In this document: in pieces, positions 1 to 9,540 of the stretch
Layout of the letters: each line of letters opens with the position of its first letter
Position numbering within the stretch: position 1 is the stretch's first letter
From: Beijerinckiaceae bacterium
Lineage (GTDB): Bacteria; Pseudomonadota; Alphaproteobacteria; Rhizobiales; Beijerinckiaceae
DNA: 64,000 bases
Direction: 5' to 3'
NCBI GenBank assembly: GCA_027533425.1
Contig: JAPZUD010000001.1
Span: 930,001-994,000 of the forward strand
Made by a program: the position numbers and the translations under genes
The notes under the pieces: generated by a model
Databases searched by the model: none
The model's input: only the letters and a program-made list of their open reading frames with translations
Told to the model about the DNA's origin: nothing

Positions 1-43
1 GGCGTTCGCGCGCGTCCAGCGCCCGGCCCGGGGCGGTCGTCAT
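1..43 (-). CDS. dprA: Start of DNA-processing protein DprA (partial, runs off the left edge)
   Basis: Only the first 14 codons are present (ATG at 43..41, reading [14 protein letters not shown]) and the gene leaves the window. The ATG overlaps the plsY stop codon as ATGA, so the two are translationally coupled. The DprA identity rests mainly on synteny: in many alphaproteobacteria dprA (smf) follows plsY directly. The short peptide is compatible with the N-terminal region before the DprA SAM-like domain but cannot prove it. DprA loads RecA on single-stranded DNA during natural transformation. Confidence 0.5.
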   Translation of the reverse strand, partial: MTTAPGRALDARER

Positions 44-663
44 CCCTTCTGGCCGATCCGGCCCTCCGTCCCGGCCAGAAGGCGCTCGATATTCGGGCGG
101 TGTTTCCACCAGAGCAGGGCCGCCATGGCAAGGAAGATGAGGCTCATTGCCGTGACCTGCCCGCCCAGCCAGTCCAGCACCAGATGGCCGACCGGCAGCA
201 GGGCCGAGGCGACAAGGGCCGCCAGCGAGGAATACCGCGTGAGAGCGGCCACGGCGAGCCAGATCACGGCAAAGGCGATCAGCCCGGGCCACCAGAGCGC
301 CAGCAGCACGCCGATGAAGGTGGCGACCCCCTTGCCCCCGGCGAATTTCAGCCAGACCGGATAGAGATGACCGAGAAAGGCCCCCAGACCGGCAACGACG
401 CCGGCTCCCGCCCCCCAGCGTATGGCCACCCAGACCGCGACGCTGCCCTTGAGGGCATCCAGCAGGAGCGTTGCCGCCGCGAGATCCTTCCGGCCGGTGC
501 GCAGCACGTTCGTCGCGCCGATATTGCCCGAACCGATCGCGCGGAGATCCGCCGTGCCAGCGAGCCGCGTCAGGATCAACCCGAACGGGATCGAGCCCAG
601 CAGATAGCCGAAAGCCAGCGCCAGCAGCGCGCCCGCAGCACCCAGTCCCGCCAGTTCGGCCAT
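40..663 (-). CDS. plsY: Acyl-phosphate:glycerol-3-phosphate acyltransferase PlsY
   Basis: Integral membrane enzyme that moves an acyl group from acyl-phosphate to glycerol-3-phosphate, the first step of phospholipid synthesis (partner of PlsX). The 207-residue length is usual. The three PlsY signature loops are visible: GSIPFG near residue 23, [12 protein letters not shown] near 44, and [10 protein letters not shown] near 109, set between about six hydrophobic helices. The ATG at 663 is preceded by a good GGAGGGTAC ribosome site. It is the penultimate visible gene of the pyrB-to-dprA run and overlaps dprA by 4 bases. Confidence 0.96.
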   Translation of the reverse strand: MAELAGLGAAGALLALAFGYLLGSIPFGLILTRLAGTADLRAIGSGNIGATNVLRTGRKDLAAATLLLDALKGSVAVWVAIRWGAGAGVVAGLGAFLGHLYPVWLKFAGGKGVATFIGVLLALWWPGLIAFAVIWLAVAALTRYSSLAALVASALLPVGHLVLDWLGGQVTAMSLIFLAMAALLWWKHRPNIERLLAGTEGRIGQKG

Positions 664-756
664 GTACCCTCCGGAATTCGTCTCTGCCCCGGCAAAGCGG
701 GATTGGGGCGAAAACTCATGAAGCAGGCGCTTCCCTTATGAGTTCTCGCTCCAGCG

Positions 757-2064
757 TCATGAAAGGCGATGCACGATGCGCCCCGCCACCAAAGTGGCAA
801 AGACCTTGCCCGAAAGCCGCGCCTCGTCAAAGGGCGTGTTCTTGCACTTTGACCGCAACCCGGCGGCTTCCACCACCCAGGGGTAGTCCCGGTCCAGAAC
901 GATGAGATCCGCCGGCGCCCCCCGCGCCATCCGGCCTGTCTCCAGCCCGGCCAGCCGGGCCGGCGCCGCGCTCATCGCCTCGAGCAGGCGCTGCAGGCTG
1001 ATCAACCCGGACTCGACCAGCTGCAAGCCGGCCGAGAGCATGGTTTCCAGCCCGATGGCGCCCGGCTCGCATTCTGCAAAAGTCAGGCGCTTGGTTTCAA
1101 CATCCTGAGGGTTGTGGTCGGAAACAATGATATCGACCAGCCCCTCGGCCAGGGCCTCGACCATGGCCAGCCGGTCCTCCTCGCTGCGCAGTGGCGGGCG
1201 GAGCTTCAGGAAGGTGCGATAGCCACCGATATCCATCTCGTTCAGCGTGAGATGGTTGATCGAGACCCCCGCCGTCACTGGCAGGCCAGCCTGCTTGGCG
1301 CGGCGGATCACGTCGAGGCTCTCGCGGCAGGTGATCATCGCGGCATGGTAACGCCCGCCGGTCAGCTGGACGAGGCGCATGTCACGCTCGAGCATGATCG
1401 TTTCGGCGGCGCGCGGAATGCCGGGCAGGCCGAGCCGCGTCGCGAACTCGCCCTCGTTCATCACCCCCTCGCCGACGAGGTTCGGATCCTCGACATGGTG
1501 GATCACCGGCATGTCGAAAATGCGTGCATAGGTCAGAGACCGGCGCATCACCTGCGCATTGGTGACCGGACGGTCACCATCCGTCACTGCCACGGCACCG
1601 GCTTCCTTCAGCAGGCCGATCTCGCTCATCTCCTGCCCGCGGCAGCCCTTGGTGAGTGCGGCCGCGACGCGGATATGGACGATTCCGGTATCCCTCGCCC
1701 GGCGCAGCACGAAATCGACCACGGCGGGATCGTCGATGACGGGCGAAGTATTCGGCTGGGCGACCACCGTGGTTACCCCGCCCGCTGCCGCCGCCTCGGA
1801 GGCGGAACGGAGCGTCTCGCGATATTCCTCGCCCGGCTCGCCGATAAAGGCCCGGAGATCCACCAGTCCGGGCAGGACAAGCCGTCCCGCGCAATCGAGG
1901 ACCCCTGCATCCGCCACGACACCCGGTGCAGCGAGATCCGGCGAGAAATCCGCAATCCGCCCGCCGGAAACGAGCACGCCCCCAGGCGATTCGAGGCCCG
2001 TTACCGGGTCGAGCAGCCGGGCATGGGCCAGATGCAGGGGACGCAGCTCAGTAGCGGTCATCAT
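757..2064 (-). CDS. pyrC: Dihydroorotase-like protein (PyrC/PyrX type), metal ligands missing
   Basis: A 435-residue amidohydrolase-fold protein of the multifunctional dihydroorotase family, in the pyrB operon. Family landmarks are present: PGLVDL near residue 69, the EDPNL and GVMNEGE segments, KLRPPLR, and the SDHNPQ aspartate motif. However the metal-binding HxH that should follow PGLVD reads LRAFIGEPG, and the later HVST histidine site reads MITCRES. It therefore probably cannot hold the binuclear zinc centre. Such proteins (PyrX / PyrC') are known in pseudomonads as structural partners of aspartate transcarbamoylase; a catalytic PyrC would then be encoded elsewhere. It starts with two adjacent ATG codons (2064, 2061) inside the end of the upstream membrane gene, a 17-base overlap that implies coupling. 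Confidence 0.85.
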   Translation of the reverse strand: MMTATELRPLHLAHARLLDPVTGLESPGGVLVSGGRIADFSPDLAAPGVVADAGVLDCAGRLVLPGLVDLRAFIGEPGEEYRETLRSASEAAAAGGVTTVVAQPNTSPVIDDPAVVDFVLRRARDTGIVHIRVAAALTKGCRGQEMSEIGLLKEAGAVAVTDGDRPVTNAQVMRRSLTYARIFDMPVIHHVEDPNLVGEGVMNEGEFATRLGLPGIPRAAETIMLERDMRLVQLTGGRYHAAMITCRESLDVIRRAKQAGLPVTAGVSINHLTLNEMDIGGYRTFLKLRPPLRSEEDRLAMVEALAEGLVDIIVSDHNPQDVETKRLTFAECEPGAIGLETMLSAGLQLVESGLISLQRLLEAMSAAPARLAGLETGRMARGAPADLIVLDRDYPWVVEAAGLRSKCKNTPFDEARLSGKVFATLVAGRIVHRLS

Positions 2065-2602
2065 CGTCTCCGTTGCGCGCCTGCCGCACCGCCGTGATCA
2101 GGCGGAGCGTCGCGCCGAGGCTGTAGAGCCCGAGAATGGCGATCAGCACGGTCGGCATCACCACGAACAGCCATTGCGCGACCGGCCAGGAGAGCAGGAC
2201 CTCGCTCGCCCCGTGGATCGCATAGCGCAGGTAGAGCGCGGTACCGAGGCAGAGCAAAACCGCCAGAGAGAAGCGGTGGAGGAAGCCGAACAGCAGGGCG
2301 AGGATCAGGAACACGGCACCGTCGAGGCTGATCAGCCGGTGGAAGGCAGCCTGTGATTGCAGGTAAAAAGACAGCCACCCGCTCTGCGCGCCCTGCCCCG
2401 GGCCGATCACGAACTGATCCAGCACTTCGAGGATACCCGCTGCGAGAAACGGCGAAAGCAAGGCCGCTACCCGCCAGGGCGTGCCGGCCTTGCCGATCAG
2501 CCAGATCCAGATCGAGACCGCAACCGCCAGCCCCCAGCGGAAGGCCGTGGATTGTGTCAGCGCGATCAGGAGGTCGCTGTAGAGGGCCTCGAGCGCGACC
2601 AT
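2048..2602 (-). CDS. Multi-pass membrane protein of unknown function in the pyr operon
   Basis: I do not recognise a family. The 184-residue protein has about four to five hydrophobic segments, starting with LAVAVSIWIWLIG, then LSPFLAAGILEVL, GAVFLILALLFGFLH and LFVVMPTVLIAILGLYS, and a charged tail ending NGDDDDRY. I chose ATG 2602 because it lies 1 base after the stop of the upstream gene; a longer version from 2647 would lie over that gene. It ends inside the start of the pyrC-like gene, so the genes are almost certainly co-translated. No role in pyrimidine synthesis can be inferred beyond position. Confidence 0.7.
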   Translation of the reverse strand: MVALEALYSDLLIALTQSTAFRWGLAVAVSIWIWLIGKAGTPWRVAALLSPFLAAGILEVLDQFVIGPGQGAQSGWLSFYLQSQAAFHRLISLDGAVFLILALLFGFLHRFSLAVLLCLGTALYLRYAIHGASEVLLSWPVAQWLFVVMPTVLIAILGLYSLGATLRLITAVRQARNGDDDDRY

Positions 2603-2603
2603 G

Positions 2604-2819
2604 TCAGCGCTTCCGCGAGGCCCGGGAGCGCGCCAGGAAGACGTCAAGCACCTCGAGGAAGAGCAGCAGCCCGCCGATCACCCCGATCGAGATCCAGCCC
2701 TTCTGGCTCGTCAGCCCGCCCATCATGACAACGACCACCAGCAAGCCGCCGAGCAGGATCCGGCGCGGCCAGCGTGCCATGAGGATCAACTCGAACAGAT
2801 AGCCGATGAAATCACTCAT
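2604..2819 (-). CDS. Small two-helix membrane protein of unknown function
   Basis: A 71-residue protein with two hydrophobic stretches ([13 protein letters not shown] is weak; [16 protein letters not shown] and [16 protein letters not shown] are strong) and a basic tail ARSRASRKR. It overlaps the end of pyrB by 8 bases and ends 1 base before the next membrane gene, so it is embedded in the pyrB operon. The tight packing supports it being a real gene. Function unknown. Confidence 0.6.
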   Translation of the reverse strand: MSDFIGYLFELILMARWPRRILLGGLLVVVVMMGGLTSQKGWISIGVIGGLLLFLEVLDVFLARSRASRKR

Positions 2820-3756
2820 TGGGCAACCGCCGTGCCAGCGCCTCCAGCACCGCCATGCGCACCGCGACCCCCATCTCCACCTGCTCGCGGATCAGGCTTT
2901 GCGCGCCATCGGCGACATCCGAGGCAATCTCGACGCCACGATTCATGGGCCCGGGATGCATGACGAGGGCATCCGGCTTCGCATAGGCGAGCTTCTCGCG
3001 GTCGAGACCGTAATAGTGGAAATATTCCTGCACGCTCGGCACATAGGAACCGTTCATGCGCTCGCGTTGCAGCCGCAGCATCATGACGATATCCGCCCCT
3101 TCGAGCGCGCGGCGCATGTCGGTGAAGACCTCGACACCGTAGCGCTCGACACCCATGGGAAGCAGGGTCGGCGGGCCGCAGAGGCGCACCCGCGCGCCAA
3201 GGGCCTGCAGGCAGATGATGTTCGACCGGGCCACCCGGCTATGGGCGATATCGCCGCAGATCGCCACGACCAGCCCCTCGATCCGGCCCTTGTTGCGGCG
3301 GATGGTCAACGCGTCGAGCAGGGCCTGCGTCGGATGCTCATGGGCACCGTCACCGGCATTGACCACCGAGCAATCGACCTTCCGCGCCAGCAGATGCACG
3401 GCACCGGCGGCATGATGGCGGACAATGATGATATCCGGCCGCATCGCATTGAGCGTCATCGCCGTGTCGATCAGTGTCTCGCCCTTCTTCACCGAGGAAT
3501 TCGCCACCGACATGTTCATGACATCGGCGCCAAGCCGCTTGCCGGCCAGCTCGAATGAGGATTGCGTGCGCGTCGAGGCCTCGAAGAACAGGTTGATCTG
3601 CGTCCGGCCGCGGAGCGAGGACTTCTTCTTCTCGACCTGGCGCGAGATTTCGACCTCTTCCTCGGCGAGGTCAAGCAGACCCTCGATATCGGGTCGCGAA
3701 AGACCCTCGATCCCGAGGAGGTGACGATGCGGGAAGACGAATGTCGATGCGCTCAT
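2812..3756 (-). CDS. pyrB: Aspartate carbamoyltransferase, catalytic chain
   Basis: Condenses carbamoyl phosphate with aspartate, the committed step of pyrimidine synthesis. 314 residues, the usual catalytic-chain length. The carbamoyl-phosphate loop [13 protein letters not shown] lies near residue 52, the HPTQALLDA segment in the middle, and [12 protein letters not shown] towards the end binds the second substrate. I chose ATG 3756; an upstream in-frame extension to 3822 adds 22 residues not expected in the family. No regulatory pyrI is seen; the downstream dihydroorotase-like protein may be the structural partner. It is the first gene of the minus-strand pyr operon. Confidence 0.97.
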   Translation of the reverse strand: MSASTFVFPHRHLLGIEGLSRPDIEGLLDLAEEEVEISRQVEKKKSSLRGRTQINLFFEASTRTQSSFELAGKRLGADVMNMSVANSSVKKGETLIDTAMTLNAMRPDIIIVRHHAAGAVHLLARKVDCSVVNAGDGAHEHPTQALLDALTIRRNKGRIEGLVVAICGDIAHSRVARSNIICLQALGARVRLCGPPTLLPMGVERYGVEVFTDMRRALEGADIVMMLRLQRERMNGSYVPSVQEYFHYYGLDREKLAYAKPDALVMHPGPMNRGVEIASDVADGAQSLIREQVEMGVAVRMAVLEALARRLPNE

Positions 3757-3818
3757 GGTAAGAATCCGGCATAGAAGCTTGCCCGGCTCCCCGCAAGCGC
3801 GGTGTCCGGTTATCCTCG

Positions 3819-4637
3819 TCAATCCTTGCGCGGATAGGTGTGTTCCGGCGCGGGAAAGCGGCGCTCCCGGACCTCGCCGGCATAGGCGGCCATGGCGGCA
3901 TCGACCGCCGCCCCCAGTTCAGCATAGCGTTTGACGAATCGCGGCACACGCTCGGTCAGGCCGAGCATGTCGTCGAGCACCAGCACCTGCCCGTCACAGG
4001 CCGAAGAGGCGCCGATCCCGATCGTCGGCACCGCAACCTTTTGCGTGATCTCCGCCGCGAGCGGTTCCTCCACGGCCTCGATCACGATAGCGAAGGCGCC
4101 GGCTTCTGCCACGGCGACGGCATCGCCGAGGATCTTCGCCCGCTCCGCATCGGACCGGCCCACAGCGCGGAAACTGCCCAGCACATGGATCGCCTGCGGC
4201 GTCATGCCGACATGCGCCATGACGGGGATGCCGCGCTCGCCGAGAAAGCGGATCGTTTCGGCCATGCGGAGGCCGCCTTCGAGCTTCACCGCCCCGGCCC
4301 CGGTTTCCTGAAGGATCCGCGCGGCATTCCGGAACGCCTGCTGCGGGTTTTCCTCGTAGGTGCCGAACGGCATGTCGACCACGACCAGCGCCTGGCGCGA
4401 GCCGCGGACCACCGCCGCACCATGGAGGATCATGATGTCGAGAGTAACAGGCACCGTGGAAGCGAGGCCGTGATGGACCATGCCGACACTGTCGCCGACG
4501 AGCAGCATATCGGCATGCGAATCAACCAGCCGCGCCATGCCGGCATCATAGGCGGTGATCATGACGAGCGGCGTGCCGCCCTTGCTGTCCCGCACATGGC
4601 GCGCCGTCCGGCGCTTGATGCCGTTCTGGACCGACAT
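3819..4637 (-). CDS. panB: 3-methyl-2-oxobutanoate hydroxymethyltransferase
   Basis: Forms ketopantoate from 2-oxoisovalerate and methylene-tetrahydrofolate, the first step towards pantothenate and CoA. 272 residues, the standard size. Visible signatures are [14 protein letters not shown], the metal-binding [10 protein letters not shown] near residue 45, VKLEGG near 117, [13 protein letters not shown] near 135 and the catalytic-region IVIEAVEE. The gene is 62 bases upstream of pyrB on the same strand and could share its transcript. No panC is adjacent. Confidence 0.96.
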   Translation of the reverse strand: MSVQNGIKRRTARHVRDSKGGTPLVMITAYDAGMARLVDSHADMLLVGDSVGMVHHGLASTVPVTLDIMILHGAAVVRGSRQALVVVDMPFGTYEENPQQAFRNAARILQETGAGAVKLEGGLRMAETIRFLGERGIPVMAHVGMTPQAIHVLGSFRAVGRSDAERAKILGDAVAVAEAGAFAIVIEAVEEPLAAEITQKVAVPTIGIGASSACDGQVLVLDDMLGLTERVPRFVKRYAELGAAVDAAMAAYAGEVRERRFPAPEHTYPRKD

Positions 4638-4702
4638 GGAAGCCTCCTGCCCGCGAAGACCGGACGCTTACCGGAGCCGTGGCTTCCGGGCAATTGCCGC
4701 GA

Positions 4703-6166
4703 TCAGGCAGCGCGCGCCACGGCATCGGCAATGCGCTGGATTCCCTGATCGGCATCACGGGTCAGGCGCGCGACATCGTCGACAATGCTGGCAATCATCT
4801 CGACACCGAGGGCCGCATCCTGCATCCGGGAAGACATGTCCGCCGTCACGGCGGCCTGCTCTTCCACGGCGGCGGAGATACTGATCGTGATGCCGCTCAT
4901 ATCGGCAATCGTCCCCGAGACACCCTCGATGGCGTCCTGTGCAAGCTGGCTGGAGGCCTGGACTGCCACAATGTGGTTGTGGATCTCCCGGGTTGCCAAG
5001 GCGGTCTGCCCGGCAAGCGCCTTGACCTCGGAAGCCACGACAGCAAAGCCCTTGCCCGCCTCGCCGGCACGGGCTGCCTCGATCGTGGCATTCAGGGCGA
5101 GAAGGTTTGTCTGGCGCGCAATCTGCTCGATCAGGTTCACGACGCTGGCAATCCGGTCGGCATCCTCGAGCAGCGCCTTCATGATCGAGATCGCGTTCCG
5201 GGATTTCTCGACCGCCCCCGAACTCACCGTGACGGATTTCAGCACCTGCTGTCCGATCTCGTCGATCGAGGATTTCAGTTCCGATGACGAAGCCGCGATT
5301 GCGCTCAGATTGGCCGATGCCAAAGCAATGTTCTCGGCGCCGGATGTTGCCTGGGCGCTGGTACTGGCCAGGGATTCGCCGACATGCTGGACGCTGTCAT
5401 GCACGGCATCCCAGAGCCCCATGCGCCGGTTTTTGGCGCGGATATTTCCGGTGACATCCGTCGCCATGCAAAGAACGCCGATATGCTGGCCGAGCGCATC
5501 CCAGGCAGGCTGATAGCTGCCCTCGAGCCAGACATCGCTGCCATCGGATGACCGGTAACGGTTCTGGCCGCTGATGATCTTGCCGCTCCGCAGATCCGCC
5601 CAGAACACCACATAGTCGGGACTTTCCAGCCTGTCCGGATGACAAAGCTGACGGTGGTTCAGGGCAGAAGCGGATTCCCGGGGAAATCCCATCGTGTCGA
5701 AAAAGCGGTCATTGGCCTCGACGAGGTTGCCGTCGAAATCAAACCGGATCGTCATGCGCTGATGATCGACCGCCTTTCGCAGGCTCACGAGTTCGGCTTT
5801 TTCCAGGCATTCGGCGCTGATATCGACTCCCGAAAAGACGAATTCCTGCCGACGCTTCCGCCCAGCCCGGATCGAGACGACGCCTTTTGCCCAAAGGCAA
5901 TGCCCGTCATGATGTCGGAAAGCGAGCGTGAAGGGCCGGGGCTTCCCGGCTTCGGCAGCCCTGCATCCATCCTGCCAGGTCATCATCTGTTCGGGAGAGG
6001 CGAGCAGGGCCTCGAGCGGCTTGCCGGCCAGGGTTTCGCCGGGAAAGCCAAGAGCGGCGCGAAAAGCTGCATCTGCCGCCAGCAACGCCCCGTCGGCCGA
6101 GACCGAAAAGCTCATTAGTGCCGACAGCATTGGTGTCGGAGCGGGAGGCGAGAAGAATTTCAGCAT
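4703..6166 (-). CDS. Soluble methyl-accepting chemotaxis protein with two PAS domains
   Basis: 487 residues with no transmembrane helix, so a cytoplasmic receptor. Two PAS modules (about 15-115 and 135-245; the second contains a typical [19 protein letters not shown]) precede a signalling coiled coil whose hairpin tip reads [20 protein letters not shown] followed by [18 protein letters not shown], the CheA/CheW contact region. There is no HAMP domain. The likely input is a redox or small-ligand signal through the PAS pockets; I see no decisive haem or flavin residues. It diverges from topA across a 222-base spacer containing an AT-rich tract that probably carries its promoter. Confidence 0.93.
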   Translation of the reverse strand: MLKFFSPPAPTPMLSALMSFSVSADGALLAADAAFRAALGFPGETLAGKPLEALLASPEQMMTWQDGCRAAEAGKPRPFTLAFRHHDGHCLWAKGVVSIRAGRKRRQEFVFSGVDISAECLEKAELVSLRKAVDHQRMTIRFDFDGNLVEANDRFFDTMGFPRESASALNHRQLCHPDRLESPDYVVFWADLRSGKIISGQNRYRSSDGSDVWLEGSYQPAWDALGQHIGVLCMATDVTGNIRAKNRRMGLWDAVHDSVQHVGESLASTSAQATSGAENIALASANLSAIAASSSELKSSIDEIGQQVLKSVTVSSGAVEKSRNAISIMKALLEDADRIASVVNLIEQIARQTNLLALNATIEAARAGEAGKGFAVVASEVKALAGQTALATREIHNHIVAVQASSQLAQDAIEGVSGTIADMSGITISISAAVEEQAAVTADMSSRMQDAALGVEMIASIVDDVARLTRDADQGIQRIADAVARAA

Positions 6167-6388
6167 AGACGAACCGGACGAGGCTTGGTTACCGGAAGGA
6201 AACTTGCATGAAACAGATTTAGATATAGTTCATATAATAAGTGGCAGCCGGATTTCGTGAGCCTTTCCGAAGCGGCAATGCGCATGCCGGCAGGGCCCCG
6301 CCGCCCCCCTGTCCGGACCGCACAGCAGCCCCATTTGACAAACGCGGCGCACGCCGCCACTTATCCCGGCCGTTCGGAAGGGACATCC
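6167..6388. promoter_or_regulatory. Divergent promoter region between the chemoreceptor and topA
   Basis: A 222-base spacer. Bases 6200-6242 are strikingly AT-rich for this genome, the expected place for the minus-strand chemoreceptor promoter. On the plus strand a perfect TTGACA lies at 6335-6340, about 50 bases upstream of the topA ATG; I could not settle on a convincing -10 at 17-base spacing. A GC-rich inverted repeat (GCGGCG...CGCCGC, about 6343-6357) follows. Promoter assignment is inference. Confidence 0.4.
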
Positions 6389-9094
6389 ATGGAAAATCGG
6401 GTCGTCATTGTCGAGTCGCCCTCCAAGGCGAAGACGATCAACAAATATCTCGGGCGTGGCTATGAGGTCATCGCCTCCTATGGTCATGTGCGCGACCTGC
6501 CGTCGAAGGACGGCTCGGTGGATCCGGACAACGATTTTGCGATGATCTGGGAGGCGGATGGCCGCGGTGCGAAGCAGATTTCCGCCATTGCCAGTGCCGT
6601 CAAGGATGCCGACCGCGTCATTCTCGCAACCGACCCGGATCGCGAGGGCGAGGCCATTTCCTGGCACCTGCTCGAAATGCTGCGCGCCCGCCGTGTCCTG
6701 AAGGACAAGGCTGTCGAGCGCGTCACCTTCAACGCCATCACCAAGGATGCCGTGGCCGCCGCCATGGCCAATCCGCGCCAGATCGACCAGGCGTTGGTCG
6801 ATGCCTATCTCGCCCGCCGCGCCCTAGATTATCTTGTCGGCTTCCAGCTTTCGCCGGTGCTCTGGCGCAAGCTGCCCGGCGCCCGCTCGGCCGGCCGCGT
6901 GCAATCGGTGGCGTTGCGGCTGGTATGCGACCGCGAGGCCGAGATCGAGCGCTTCGTCACCCGGGAATACTGGTCGCTGATCGCCCGGCTGGCGACGCCG
7001 CGTGGCGAGGAATTCGAGGCCCGGCTGGTCGGCGCCGATGGCAAGAAGATCAACCGGCTCGATATCGGCTCCGGTGCCGAAGCCGAGGCCTTCAAGGCGG
7101 CCCTCGCCGAAGCGCGCTACACGGTGGCTGCGCTCGAGGCCAAGCCGGCCAAACGGCACCCGTTCCCGCCCTTCACCACCTCGACCCTGCAGCAGGAAGC
7201 CTCCCGCAAGCTCGGCTTCGCGCCGGCCACCACGATGCGGATCGCCCAGAAGCTGTATGAGGGTGCGGATATCGGCGGCGAGACCACCGGCCTCATCACC
7301 TATATGCGAACCGATGGCGTCGATATCGCCCCCGAGGCGCGGGCCCAGGTCCGGGCCTTTATCGGCAAGGCCTTCGACAAGGATTACCTGCCGGACGCGC
7401 CCCGCGCCTATTCGACCAAGGCGAAGAACGCCCAGGAAGCGCATGAATGCATCCGGCCGACCGATGCCTTCCGCGTGCCGAAATCCGTCCGGCCCTATCT
7501 CTCGGATGACGAGTTCCGCCTCTACGAACTGATCTGGAAGCGGACCATTGCCAGCCAGATGGAAAGCGCCCGGCTGGAACGGACCACGGCCGATATCCTT
7601 GCCGAGGCCGGCCCGCGCCGGCTCGAATTGCGCGCCACCGGGCAGGTCGTCCTGTTCGATGGCTTCCTTGCGCTCTACACCGAAACCTCGGATGACGAGG
7701 AAGACGAGGAAAACCGCCGCCTGCCGGCCATGAGCCGCGGCGAGGCCCTCGCCCGCAAGGCGCTGAACGCGACCCAGCATTTCACCGAACCGCCGCCACG
7801 CTATTCCGAGGCCAGCCTGATCAAGCGCATGGAAGAACTCGGGATCGGCCGGCCCTCGACCTATGCCGCCACACTCGCCGTCTTGCGGGACCGCGAATAC
7901 GTGAAAATCGAGAAGAAGCGCCTTGTCCCCGAGGACAAGGGCCGCATCGTCACGGCCTTTCTCGAGAGCTTCTTCGCAAAATATGTCGAATACGATTTTA
8001 CCGCCGATCTCGAGAATGATCTCGACCGCATCTCGAATGCGGAAGTGGACTGGCGGTCGGTGCTCCGGGATTTCTGGCGGGACTTCAAACCTGCCATCGA
8101 GAGCGCCAAGGAGCAGCGCACGGCCACCGTGCTTGACGGTCTCAACGAGCATCTCGGCCCGATGCTGTTCCGCGATCGCGGGGATGGCACCGATCCGCGC
8201 GTCTGCCCGAAATGCGGCAGCGGCCAGCTCTCGCTGAAACTCGGCAAGCTCGGCCCCTTCATCGGCTGTTCGAACTATCCGGAATGCCGCTTCACCCGCC
8301 CGCTTTCCGTGCCGAATGGCGAGGATGGCGAAGCCGAGGCCGGTGCCTCCGGCCCGCAGGTGCTGGGCAAGGATCCGGCAACGGGCCTCGACGTCACGAT
8401 CCGCGACGGGCGGTTCGGCCCCTATGTCCAGCTCGGCGAGGGCGAGAAGCCGAAGCGCGCCTCGCTCGCCAAGGGCATGACGATCAGGGATACAGATCTT
8501 GAAAAGGCGCTGGCGCTCCTCTCGCTGCCGCGCGAGGTCGGCCGCCATCCCGAGAGCGGCGAGGTCATCCTGGCGGGCATCGGACGCTATGGCCCCTATG
8601 TCCAGCACGGCAAGACCTACGCCAATCTCGAGGGCCTCGATGATGTCTTCACCATCGGCATAAACCGCGCGGTGGATCTGATCGCCACCAAGGAAGCCGG
8701 CGGCGCCCGGCGCTTCGGGCGGAATGCCGCGCCGGCCGGCCGCATCATCGGCCAGCACCCGGATGGCGGCGACATCTCCGTCCGCGACGGCCGCTACGGC
8801 GCCTATGTGAACTGGGGCAGCGTGAACGCCACCCTTCCCAAGGCGGTCAACAAGGACGAGATCACGATGGAGGCCGCCCTCGGCCTGATCGCGGCACGGA
8901 TCGAGGCAACCGGCGGCGTGGCGAAGCCGGCGCGCGGCAAGGCAAAGGCCGCGCCGAAGGCCGCTGCAAAGACAGCCGCCAAGGATGCCGGCGAGAAAAA
9001 GGCTCCTGCCGCACGAAGCAAAACTACGGCCGGCAAGGCGAAAACCAGCAAGGCCAGTTCAGGCAAGGCCGGTTCGGGCAAAGCCAGGGCCTGA
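6389..9094 (+). CDS. topA: DNA topoisomerase I
   Basis: Type IA enzyme that relaxes negative supercoils. The start ATG 6389 follows a GGAAGGGAC ribosome site and gives the canonical opening MENRVVIVESPSKAK; an in-frame extension to 6257 is not conserved-looking. 901 residues. The TOPRIM domain includes ATDPDREGEAISWHL; the catalytic tyrosine is Y305 in TGLITYMRTDG. One four-Cys zinc finger remains (C606, C609, C627, C633), followed by three C-terminal Topo_C repeats (GRFGPYVQ, GRYGPYVQ, GRYGAYVN) and a low-complexity Ala/Lys tail, as in other alphaproteobacteria. The last 28 bases, including the stop, are duplicated in tandem. Confidence 0.98.
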   Translation: MENRVVIVESPSKAKTINKYLGRGYEVIASYGHVRDLPSKDGSVDPDNDFAMIWEADGRGAKQISAIASAVKDADRVILATDPDREGEAISWHLLEMLRARRVLKDKAVERVTFNAITKDAVAAAMANPRQIDQALVDAYLARRALDYLVGFQLSPVLWRKLPGARSAGRVQSVALRLVCDREAEIERFVTREYWSLIARLATPRGEEFEARLVGADGKKINRLDIGSGAEAEAFKAALAEARYTVAALEAKPAKRHPFPPFTTSTLQQEASRKLGFAPATTMRIAQKLYEGADIGGETTGLITYMRTDGVDIAPEARAQVRAFIGKAFDKDYLPDAPRAYSTKAKNAQEAHECIRPTDAFRVPKSVRPYLSDDEFRLYELIWKRTIASQMESARLERTTADILAEAGPRRLELRATGQVVLFDGFLALYTETSDDEEDEENRRLPAMSRGEALARKALNATQHFTEPPPRYSEASLIKRMEELGIGRPSTYAATLAVLRDREYVKIEKKRLVPEDKGRIVTAFLESFFAKYVEYDFTADLENDLDRISNAEVDWRSVLRDFWRDFKPAIESAKEQRTATVLDGLNEHLGPMLFRDRGDGTDPRVCPKCGSGQLSLKLGKLGPFIGCSNYPECRFTRPLSVPNGEDGEAEAGASGPQVLGKDPATGLDVTIRDGRFGPYVQLGEGEKPKRASLAKGMTIRDTDLEKALALLSLPREVGRHPESGEVILAGIGRYGPYVQHGKTYANLEGLDDVFTIGINRAVDLIATKEAGGARRFGRNAAPAGRIIGQHPDGGDISVRDGRYGAYVNWGSVNATLPKAVNKDEITMEAALGLIAARIEATGGVAKPARGKAKAAPKAAAKTAAKDAGEKKAPAARSKTTAGKAKTSKASSGKAGSGKARA

Positions 9095-9122
9095 GGCCGG
9101 TTCGGGCAAAGCCAGGGCCTGA
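9067..9122 (+). repeat. Perfect 28-bp tandem duplication across the topA stop codon
   Basis: Copy 1 (9067-9094) encodes the last residues of TopA and its TGA. Copy 2 (9095-9122) is identical and lies in the spacer; the next 6 bases begin a third copy. The unit, starting GGCCGGTTCGGGC and ending CAGGGCCTGA, is 28 bp and so not a multiple of three; loss of the first stop would shift frame. Identity suggests recent slippage, perhaps primed by the repetitive GGCAAGGCC-type codons just upstream. Confidence 0.95.
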
Positions 9123-9189
9123 GGCCGGCCAGCCTGCCCTGTCCCTCCCCGCCGGGGCGTGAAACAATCCGCTCCGGGGGGACGATTCG

Positions 9190-9540
9190 ATGCTCGAAGG
9201 CCTGACGATCCTGATTTTCCTGCAATTCACCGGTGAGCTGATCGCCGGGGTCACGCGCCTGCCGATCCCCGGCCCGGTCATCGGGCTGGCGCTGCTGGCG
9301 GGTTTCGCGCTCTGGCGTGGCCGGATGCCCGAGCCGGTCGTCACCGCCGGCGACGCGATCCTGCGGCACCTCTCGCTGCTTTTCGTGCCGGCCGGCGTCG
9401 GGTTGATCGCCTTCGGGGACCGGCTCGCCCGCGAGGGCCTGCTGATCGTGATCGTGCTGGTCCTTTCCACGGCCATCACCATGACGGTGACGGCCCTCGT
9501 CTTCCGTGCCCTGACGCGGGATGACGGAGACGCCGCATGA
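9190..9540 (+). CDS. lrgA: CidA/LrgA family membrane protein
   Basis: 116 residues with four hydrophobic helices and the family hallmark LPIPGPVIGLALL near residue 24, followed by LFVPAGVG near 65. LrgA/CidA proteins are holin-like and act with LrgB, affecting murein hydrolase export or, in plants and some bacteria, glycolate or pyruvate transport. The gene overlaps lrgB by 4 bases (ATGA). No LytSR-type regulator lies next to it. Confidence 0.9.
   Translation: MLEGLTILIFLQFTGELIAGVTRLPIPGPVIGLALLAGFALWRGRMPEPVVTAGDAILRHLSLLFVPAGVGLIAFGDRLAREGLLIVIVLVLSTAITMTVTALVFRALTRDDGDAA

Noticed and set aside
6824-8758. 644-codon open frame antisense to topA
   Set aside because: Long antisense frames are common in GC-rich genes because the third-position GC bias suppresses stop codons; the plus-strand TopA has full domain evidence and the antisense product has no recognisable motif.
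9067-9122. 28-bp repeat considered as a CRISPR repeat
   Set aside because: The two copies are directly adjacent with no spacer and overlap coding sequence; no cas genes are in the window.
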